A stretch of DNA of 64,000 nt from positions 868,001 through 932,000 of the forward strand of contig JALQBC010000001.1 in assembly GCA_023375675.1 (NCBI GenBank). Reading direction: 5' to 3'. How positions within the stretch are numbered: the stretch's first letter is position 1; every line of letters begins with the position of its first letter. Origin of the DNA: Cytospora piceicola. Its lineage: Eukaryota > Ascomycota > Sordariomycetes > Diaporthales > Cytosporaceae. The notes below the pieces were generated by a model. That model was given only the letters and a program-made list of their open reading frames with translations, was not told where the DNA came from and made no database searches. The position numbers were made by a program, and so were the translations under genes. This document shows positions 56,516 through 64,000 of this stretch, piece by piece.

Positions 56516-58879
56516 GATTCCCAGCTTTAGACCCACCATCCGTCACGACGATCTCCTCGGCCTGCCAGCAACCTCAAACCTCGCGGCCCCCAATTCTCTC
56601 TCTTATTCTTTGCATATAACCCAGAAAAACACCTACGGCTTCTAACCATCTCATAACTTGTCACATAACCTGTCACATATACCACCCCGGCTGGTTGGTC
56701 TTCTGCTACTGGAATCTGAGCGTTTCTTCGGCTGATGATACACGCACCTACGTTTCGTACGCGAGAGATATATCGAGATACCCCCTACCCTGTCCTTGTC
56801 TTTTCTTGTATGGCTATTATTGTTGTTGGTGTTGGTGTTGTTGTTCTTACTTGTCGGTTACAAAGTTGCTCGTTCATACTACGAAGAGCCAATTTCCTCT
56901 ATGTATTCTGTCGTCTCTGGGATCCTGTTTTATGGGTGGAGGATGTTGATCATCGCAATTTGTTTTACCTGCAAAATATGCACATTTCTCCGTACGTCTT
57001 TTCTGTGTTTGACCTTGTGATTCAAAATTTCGAGGGAGCGATCATGCGGGTGTCTCGTGCATAGAAGGGGATGGTGATGGTGTGACATTCACGGTGAAGC
57101 GATAGAGGTGGGTCGGTTTTTCCTTGGATAATGATTGATCACTGAAGATGTTTTGCAATGAGGGCGGATACATATCTACTTCATCATCCTGAAGGGCGGG
57201 CTTGTGATTTTTCCTGGATTTGCATCCATATACCCCCAACCATAAGTACCTAGCGATGATTATACATAGAAAATTGATGATTCCCCATTGATTGTCTGTG
57301 TTCCTCGGGTTTGCTTTTTGACCTACGATGTTAGCTTCCAGACAAAGCCGTTTGTAGCGAGTCTCACACGTGTGACGACTGCTTCTTTCTGCTGTCTAGA
57401 CGCGGCGTCTCGGGATAGGAATCATACCACCCAGACTCTAAAATACTTCTAGAACTCCATATATGCGCATCTTGCTTTTGCATGTTCGGGCGGGGGACGT
57501 CAGATCGTCCGTCGTGAAATCGCTTCTACATAAACATCCCACACCCTTCGGCTCCGTTTCATGTAGAAGAGAACGGTCGCTGATGGGCGGTAGGCGAGAC
57601 GGCATACGGAGGTGCAGCTGAGCTGAGCCTGCGTATCTGATGATGATCTTTGGCTGTCCGGGTCCGGGTCCGACGATCCGATTTGATGTTGATGATGTCT
57701 CAGGGCGAGGAGATTACTGTGTAAGCGACATGTACTTGGTAGACGATTCGAGAAATAACGTTGTTCGTGACGAGGTACTTGGACTAAGTACACACCTGGG
57801 CAGATAGGTACCCATATACAGGTACCTACCTAGGTACCTGGATACTTGAGTGATCATCCATCAGCTCCCACTAATAATGACTGCGAACAGACTTTGTTTC
57901 GGTACCTACGGTACTTGAGTAAACAAAGGGCCAACGATTCCAATGCGGTAGGAAACGGGTCTGAGAGTGGGTCGGCGCCCCAGAATTCGAAAGTTGCCTT
58001 GGGCTTTTTCTCCATTGATGTCAACGGTCCAACATCTGCCAGATGTCCGAGCCATCTTATCTACCAGGTCTACCTAGGTATTGTTTTCGGCTGTTAAAAG
58101 AAAGAGCGGGTTTCGAGGGAGCTTGGTTGTGGTTCAGTTCCTCTTGAAAGCGTGTAAAGAGAGGGACGATATTGACCCCTAGATAATGACCTCTGCATTG
58201 CAGCATACACAAACCACGCGATATCGATCTCACTGAGCTCCAGGGCTTCTACTATGATAACAGTGAGCTTCATCCCTACTAAGCTACTTAAGGTACCCAG
58301 CACTGGCGTGTCGACTGGTGCCACTACCAGCCCGTTCCAAGGTCATTAGTGGCTGTCCCACCCGTTCTTAACCCTTGACTCCAGCAGGGTTTGGGGCGGC
58401 GTTCCGAGGCTCCTTCAGGGGCCCCAGGTATGATGTAACCACTGAAAGGTTAGCACATGTGGGCTCCGGGGAGAAACGCGGGGCAATGCTGTGGGAGTCT
58501 GGGAGAGCGGGATAGCGTCCTTGGATGTCCTGCGGTGGATTGGCGCCGCGGCTCGACTCTCGGCGCAACAAATGTACTTGTCGTAGTTAGTATCGTGGTC
58601 ACGGGGTGAAATGTCACCTCACCTCGACTGACTTTCAAGGTTCATACTCTGGATCGTTTGTCTATGAGTCCCGTGACAATCTTGTTAATCCCTCATAAAA
58701 CAAATAAATACACGCCCACATGAGCAAGTCGTAGCTACTTGAATCCACATCCCCGCCTTCCTCCCCGTCTTGACCCTCATTTCCATCATCCATCATCCAT
58801 CACAAGTGCGGGGCAATAAGACAGACATAGACGAAGCTCACGCCTACACCTTCTATATCATCTACAACATATCCTCGCC
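56516..58879. other. Intergenic, 2.4 kb
   Basis: 3' region of the zinc-finger gene and upstream region of galactokinase. TACCTAGGTA words lie at 57800-57840 and 58073. No gene seen. Confidence 0.5.
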
Positions 58880-60472
58880 ATGGCAGGACAAGTCCCATTT
58901 GCGCGGTCTCTAGACCAGATCTACCCAGAATCCGCCCTTGGCTCCCAGGGCAAACGATGGAACACCCTCCTGACCCAGTTTGAATCCACCTATGGCCACC
59001 CCGCCGAGTTCGTCGCACGCTCGCCAGGTCGCGTCAACATCATCGGCGAGCACATCGACTATAGCCTGTACTCGGTGCTGCCCATGGCCATCACGGCCGA
59101 CGCCCTGCTCGCCGTGTCCACCAAGGTCGACGCCGCGTCTGTCAAGCCCGGCACATACAAGATCCAGATCGCCAACCTGCAGTCGGCCAAGTTCCCCAGC
59201 CATGAGTTCGACGTCCCCTTCGACGCCGTAGAAATCGACGCCAGCGTGCACGAGTGGACCAACTACTTCAAGAGCGGCCTGCGGGGCGCCCTGGAGCTTT
59301 TGCGCAAGAAGCGCGGGGGCGCCTACAAGCCCGTGAGCATGCAGATCCTCATGGACGGCACGGTGCCGGCGGGCGGCGGCCTCAGCTCCAGCGCCGCCTT
59401 CACGAGCACGTCCGCGCTGGCCGTCATGGTGGCCAACGGCGACAAGGCCGTCGACAAGACGGAGCTCACGGAGCTGGCCATCGTGTCGGAGCGCGCCGTC
59501 GGCGTCAACTCCGGGGGCATGGACCAGTCGGCCTCGGTCTTCTCCGAGCGCGGGTCCGCCCTCTTCGTCTCCTTCTCGCCGGAGCTGACCGCCCGCCCCG
59601 TGCACTTCCCCAGGACGAGCCCGGAGCTGTGCTTCCTCATCGCCCAGAGCTTCGTCGCCGCAGACAAGCACGTCACGGGCCCCGTCCACTACAACCTGCG
59701 CGTCGTCGAGTGCAGCCTGGCGGCCGCCTACCTCAACGCGGCGCTGAACCCGCCGGGCACGCGGCTGCCGGCCGACGCCGCGCCGCTGGGCGTCTCGCTG
59801 CGGGGCTTCCACGACACCTACTACGCCAGCCGCCCGGGCGGGGCCGCCGCCGACAAGCCCGTCGGCGACCAGCTGCGCGAGCTGGTCGCCCTGGCCGAGG
59901 CCACGCTCACCCAGGAGGAGGGCTACACGCGCGACGAGATCGCCGGCAGGCTCGGCGTCACGGTCGCCGAGCTCGACGCCCGCTTCACCTCCAAGTTCCC
60001 CGTGCGCGCCGACCGGTTCAAGCTGCGCCAGCGCGCGCTGCACGTCTTCCGCGAGGCCCTCCGCGTGCTGCAGTTCCTGGCCCTCCTGGAGGACCCGTCG
60101 AACCACCCGGCCCCGCAGGGCGCCGGGGCCGCCGCCGACACGACGGCGTACAACGAGCGGCTGGGCGCGCTGATGAACGACACGCAGGACTCGTGCCGGG
60201 ACGACTACGAGTGCAGCTGCGGCGAGATCGACGACCTCTGCCGCATCGCGCGGCGCGCGGGGAGCTACGGCAGCAGGCTGACGGGGGCGGGCTGGGGCGG
60301 GTGCAGCGTGCACCTGGTGCCGGCGGACAAGGTGGCCGCCGTGCGGGAGGCGTGGGAGAGGGAGTACTACGGCGGGTTGGACCTGACGCCCGAGCAGCGG
60401 GAGGGCGCCGTCGTGGAGAGTCGGCCCGGGGGCGGGAGCGCGGTCTATGTCGTTGCCGATGGGTCTCTGTGA
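58880..60472 (+). CDS. GAL1: Galactokinase
   Basis: Intronless, 530 residues, the usual size for fungal galactokinase. It phosphorylates galactose with ATP to galactose-1-phosphate, the first Leloir step, in the cytosol. Signature motifs: the galactose-binding GRVNIIGEHIDY, the GHMP-kinase ATP loop GTVPAGGGLSSSAAF (around residue 160), GVNSGGMDQSASVF with the catalytic Asp, and the C-terminal GSRLTGAGWGGCSVHLVP. The Gal3-type sensor lacks activity through loss of two residues in the LSSSAA loop; here the SSAA is intact, so it should be active. Third codon positions are almost all G or C, producing long shadow frames on both strands. No transferase or epimerase gene lies next to it, so the Leloir genes are not clustered here. 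Confidence 0.97.
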   Translation: MAGQVPFARSLDQIYPESALGSQGKRWNTLLTQFESTYGHPAEFVARSPGRVNIIGEHIDYSLYSVLPMAITADALLAVSTKVDAASVKPGTYKIQIANLQSAKFPSHEFDVPFDAVEIDASVHEWTNYFKSGLRGALELLRKKRGGAYKPVSMQILMDGTVPAGGGLSSSAAFTSTSALAVMVANGDKAVDKTELTELAIVSERAVGVNSGGMDQSASVFSERGSALFVSFSPELTARPVHFPRTSPELCFLIAQSFVAADKHVTGPVHYNLRVVECSLAAAYLNAALNPPGTRLPADAAPLGVSLRGFHDTYYASRPGGAAADKPVGDQLRELVALAEATLTQEEGYTRDEIAGRLGVTVAELDARFTSKFPVRADRFKLRQRALHVFREALRVLQFLALLEDPSNHPAPQGAGAAADTTAYNERLGALMNDTQDSCRDDYECSCGEIDDLCRIARRAGSYGSRLTGAGWGGCSVHLVPADKVAAVREAWEREYYGGLDLTPEQREGAVVESRPGGGSAVYVVADGSL

Positions 60473-61089
60473 TGGGGAGGGTGAGGGGGGCTGGGGAGAG
60501 TTGCCGGTGGATGTGTACATATATATGTATGTGTGTTGATCAAGCCGGGCGTAGTTGGATTAGATACCTGTACCGTTTAAAAATATTGTTTCTCTTATGA
60601 AACGTACATTATCAATGGGTGCTTGCTTTTGGTTTGGTGCTCTGTGCCACTGGCCTACGAGAAGTGTGTGGCTTCCGATTGTCACCAAGCCAGAATCAAC
60701 TGTTCTCTTTTTGTAAGAAGTCTTACCATAACTTAAACAGGGTTCTGTGATGTTGGTACGTCTCGAGGCTTGCTGTTTCATCCACCCGCTCCATCGCCCC
60801 CTTAGCAACGGCTAGAGCTTCATGATGGAAGATGAACCCCAACTAACAGCCTCTAAAGAGAGGAAACCCATGATACAACCCCTTCCGGAATGCTTCCAGG
60901 ACGCCTACGCAGTACCTGCTAAGTTAAATTGCGCCTCGTTGCCATATCCGCAAGTCATGCCCTGACATCCCTTTCAGGAGCCACCGTAAAGCAGGAAACG
61001 TCGTCAGATTGTGATCGATCGAAGCTAGCTAGAACAACCCACCAAGGCAAACCCCGCCACAGAAGAACATCACGGCTCGACTGGCCATC
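60473..61089. other. Intergenic, convergent 3' ends
   Basis: Between galactokinase (+) and the RING-CH gene (-). Nothing recognised. Confidence 0.6.
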
Positions 61090-62964
61090 TCAGGAGACCC
61101 CCAGCTGCTGCTGTTCCCTCTGCTCCTGCGGCCTCCGCCTCGGGACGCTCCTCACCCTCCGGTGCTTCCTGACCTGCACCCGCCTGTGCTTGGTGTACAG
61201 GTTCAGCACGTCCCTCGCCACGACGAAGACCATCCCCCCGATCAGGCTGCGGCCCCACTGCTCCTGGAGCAGGCCGGTGACCACCCGGGGGTGCGGCCGC
61301 GCCACCCAGTGCTCGGGCACGGCGCACCGCAGGACCTCGCCCGCGCCCCAGCAGACGAGCGGGAACGTGAGGGCCGTGACGACGCCGTTCACCAGCTCGG
61401 TGAGCGTCGTCGACGTGCCGTTGCGCTCGCGTATCGGCTCCTCCTGGGCCTGGTTGTTGTCGTCGTTGTTGGCCGGGGCCGCCTGGTTGTTGTCGGCCGG
61501 GGCCTCGGCCCGCGCCGCCGCCGGCGGGGGGCCGGCGCCTCCTTGGTCCTGTCCGGCCTGCTCACTGTCCGACGGCGACTCGTTTGCCTGGCCGTCGTTG
61601 TGGCCTGTGGGTTCCTCCTCGACCACGACGATGCCCTGGCCGTTGAGCTCGTCCTGCAGTTCTTGTATCGCAGCCTGCTCATCTTCACCAGGCTCGAGAT
61701 GAAGCTCGATCTCAGCGACGACCTCCTGATCGTTGTCTTCGTCACCCAGCAGGTTCAGAACGGCGTTGCCGACTCTGAGAGCCTGGGCGATGTAGCCTTC
61801 GTCGCCGTCGTCGGCCGCAGCGGGGTTCTCCGCCGCAGCATTGGCTGGCTGACCGCCGTTGGCGGCAACAGCGGGCACTTCCTCGTCCGGGGGACCACGA
61901 CCCCGGAGCGCCTTGTTGAGGCGTCGCTCATATCGCCCGCAGAAGTCGTAGTAGATGCGGTTGTATGAGAAGCTGACCCATGGCATCATGGTCAACACCC
62001 AAGCCGGGGAAGGAGGCCATGTAGGCATGTCATCTCGGAGGACGAGAGAAGCGCCATACTATTACAGCAGTCAGCTTTCTGTACTTAGCATGGTACGAGT
62101 GTTGGGTAATGCTCACCAAGACCGAGGCTGGAAGTGTTAGCACATCCACCAACTGGGCTGGCAATGCTTTCTGGATCATCAGTGCCGGGGCAATGAAGTT
62201 CAACAGCCAGAACCTGAAGCAGAACTCCCAGCCTGCCTTCCACCTGTACCAAGGTATGGCCGGGTGCATCCTCCTATCTGCCAGGGCGCGTCCCAGGCCC
62301 AACCATCCCATCGCCGGCCCGGGGCCCGCGAACACGCACATGGACAACATGCCATAATAGCTCGAGCCAGCCACTACTTGGGTAAAACAGTCAGTCCGTT
62401 AGCGATTGGCGCTGCGTGGTCACAATACAGAAAAGCACGACCCCAGTCGGCGCCCCAAGGGACGTTCGGCCGGAAGGGAACGCGCCCCTGCAGGCCAGGC
62501 CGTTATAGAATGCTGGAGAGCAACTTACTGCTGCAGCCAGTGACGATGCCCAGTAATATGGCAGGCGTCATGCGACTGTACATTTTATGCAAATGGTCCC
62601 GGATGCCGACAAAGCGGTCCTTGGGCTCTGTTGTCTTGATCTTGCCCTTACACGCGGGGCATCGTAACGTCTTTGTGCTCTCGCGCTCGTGTTCTGAGAT
62701 CCACCGCAGCATGCAGTCCTCGTGCGCCTCGAGGCTGCACGGGCAGGCGTTTACCCAGACGGCATTGGGACTCTCGGCGGGCGTTTGTAGGCAGATGAAG
62801 CAACTTCGAAGGTTCGGGTCGGTTTGGGTGCGTTGCAGTTTGGGAGGGGGTGTGGGAGCGGCGTTGGTCGTGGTGGCGGATGATGAGGACATGGCGGGTG
62901 GGTTCGAGGAGGCGAGGCTGGTTGCTGGAGCCTCGTTCGTGTCGGTGTTGGAGGAGGAGGACAT
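61090..62964 (-). CDS. Membrane RING-CH (MARCH-like) E3 ubiquitin ligase
   Basis: Three exons, complement(61090..62058, 62117..62373, 62529..62964), 553 residues. The RING-CH (C4HC3) domain is Cys55, Cys58, Cys74, Cys76, His81, Cys84, Cys102 and Cys105 (CFICL...ACPCSLEAHEDCMLRW...RCPAC), which binds two zinc ions and recruits an E2. Hydrophobic segments follow: PAILLGIVTGCS..., FRFWLLNFIAPALMI, LTLPASVLYGASLVL, and near the end LTFPLVCWGAGEVL and SLIGGMVFVVARDVLNLY, so it is a multi-pass membrane protein. An acidic, Ala/Asn/Gln-rich region separates the two halves. All phases agree. Exon 2 has an AAGTAG tandem acceptor that allows MAG or IVAG at the junction. Probable role: ubiquitination of membrane proteins in the secretory pathway; targets unknown. 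Confidence 0.87.
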
Positions 62965-64000
62965 GTCTTTAGTTTGGATTTGGGTGGCAGTCTGGACAAG
63001 GTTGGGAGTCAGGGAGACTAATGCTCTCTTTCAGATCACGTATATCCTCCGCGGATAATTGGGTGGTTGATCAACCACAGCCCGCTGAAAGCGCAAATCG
63101 TCAAGCGCCGTGTGCCTGCAGAGGGAGGCGGCTGAGCGCCAGCACGAATGTCCACAGGTCTTCCCCGAAGGCTCGTATTATGTACGGTATTGTTTCGGCA
63201 ACACGGCAGAGTCGGTCGCATTAGTTGGTCATGTTTGTTTGAGTTGTAGTGTTGGGGATATTGCACGGGTGGCAAAGATTGCGGTTTTCTAATGGACTAC
63301 CATTATTAGGGATAGTCCAGACTGCGGCGCAAACAAAACCAACAGGAAATAATCTGGTAGAAGAAGAGGTCACAAGGAGCAGACCTGACTTGCGGCGTCG
63401 TTTGGTGTTAGGGTGTTGGTTTGGGAGGGGTCAAATCATCAAACCCATGCTCTTGTGCAATTGTCACCAGCTCGCCTAGCAGCCTAGTTCGCCCGGGGGG
63501 TTTAAGGTTCGGAGCTGCTTCGGGGCAGTGTTTGGGGGGGGATGGGGGGGTTGCGTTACAGGGAAGGGTGGCAGTTAGGGATTGTTATGCTGGGGACGTC
63601 ATAGAAGCTACCAACTATAGGGTTAGGGCAACCAACCATTGAATGATTACTCTACAAACACACAGCCAACACAGCCTTCAGCTACCAGCCATGGAGGTCT
63701 CAGCTTCAGGTTACTCTCTCAGGCCTCTCAATATGATTAGAGAGAAAAGTAATATAGTGTGGATTTGAGCAGATCATCACCTCTGGATGCTACATAGTAG
63801 ATCGTCAAGTACAGAAATAGTATGTAGTAGCATATTTCTATGTTTCTACATGTAGAGAATGCATTCCTATCTACCTAGGTACTTAGGTAATCGTACTATA
63901 CTGTTCTGACTGTGTACTGTGTAATGTAAGCGTGTGCTGAAAAGCCGCCCATGCAAGATCCCTGCTGGGCGATCTTCTAGAACCACCTGGGCAGGCCGGG
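62965..64000. other. Window end, no gene seen
   Basis: Promoter of the RING-CH gene, then G-rich runs near 63500-63550 and a CTACCTAGGTACTTAGGTA word at 63870. Confidence 0.5.

Noticed and set aside
58910..60520. 536-codon frame (-) and 448-codon frame (+, 59254-60600) over galactokinase
   Set aside because: Both are shadows created by the near-total G/C third positions of GAL1. The galactokinase frame has all family motifs.
61162..61968. 268- and 257-codon plus-strand frames
   Set aside because: Opposite the last exon of the RING-CH gene; composition is that of its complement.
1..64000. tRNA, rRNA, CRISPR or transposase signals
   Set aside because: I looked for the GTTCGA-type T-loop, regularly spaced repeats and transposase-like frames by eye and found none. 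A covariance-model search would be needed to exclude a tRNA with introns.

Overview
The window is from a filamentous ascomycete (Pezizomycotina, most likely a Sordariomycete). The evidence is the gene content (NST1, a Rho2-type GTPase, acetolactate synthase, galactokinase, a sphingolipid C9-methyltransferase, LEA/DUF3659-type proteins), short GT-AG introns mostly of 45-130 nt with GTAAGT-like donors, and the many TACCTAGGTA-type palindromic words between genes. The species cannot be told from the sequence alone. I support 18 protein genes plus one tentative small one. I saw no tRNA, rRNA, CRISPR array or intact transposon. Gene density is low, with several gene-free stretches of 3 to 6.6 kb. 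All exon-intron models come from reading splice sites and checking that phases match.

Left part (1-12 kb): the 3' half of a sphingolipid C9-methyltransferase (runs off the edge), a 2EXR-domain protein (-), a gene-poor 3 kb, an intronless medium-chain reductase (+), a secreted/single-pass membrane protein with Lys-Ser and Asp-Thr repeats (+), and a small four-helix membrane protein (-). Middle left (12-25 kb): NST1 (-), a secreted beta-propeller protein (-), a Rho2 GTPase whose switch I is partly encoded by a 6-nt microexon (+), and a mitochondrial ribosomal protein resembling mL40 (-).

Middle (27-42.4 kb): the most unusual block. Within 14 kb lie two DUF3659/LEA-like proteins (28.1-31.3 and 32.7-33.8 kb), two Gln-rich disordered proteins ending in the same C-terminal module with KAKIHGDLELALL (38.2 and 41.4 kb), and a small membrane-anchored protein of a fungus-specific type (39.4-40.3 kb). 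None has a known function that I can name. Shared modules and proximity suggest an expanded local family or a co-working set. This is the best candidate for an undescribed system.

Right part (45-64 kb): mitochondrial acetolactate synthase (branched-chain amino acid synthesis, with a cluster of TGACTC cores upstream), then 6.6 kb without genes, a two-finger C2H2 protein, galactokinase (Leloir pathway) and a membrane RING-CH E3 ligase-like protein (-). The housekeeping genes do not form a metabolic cluster with each other.
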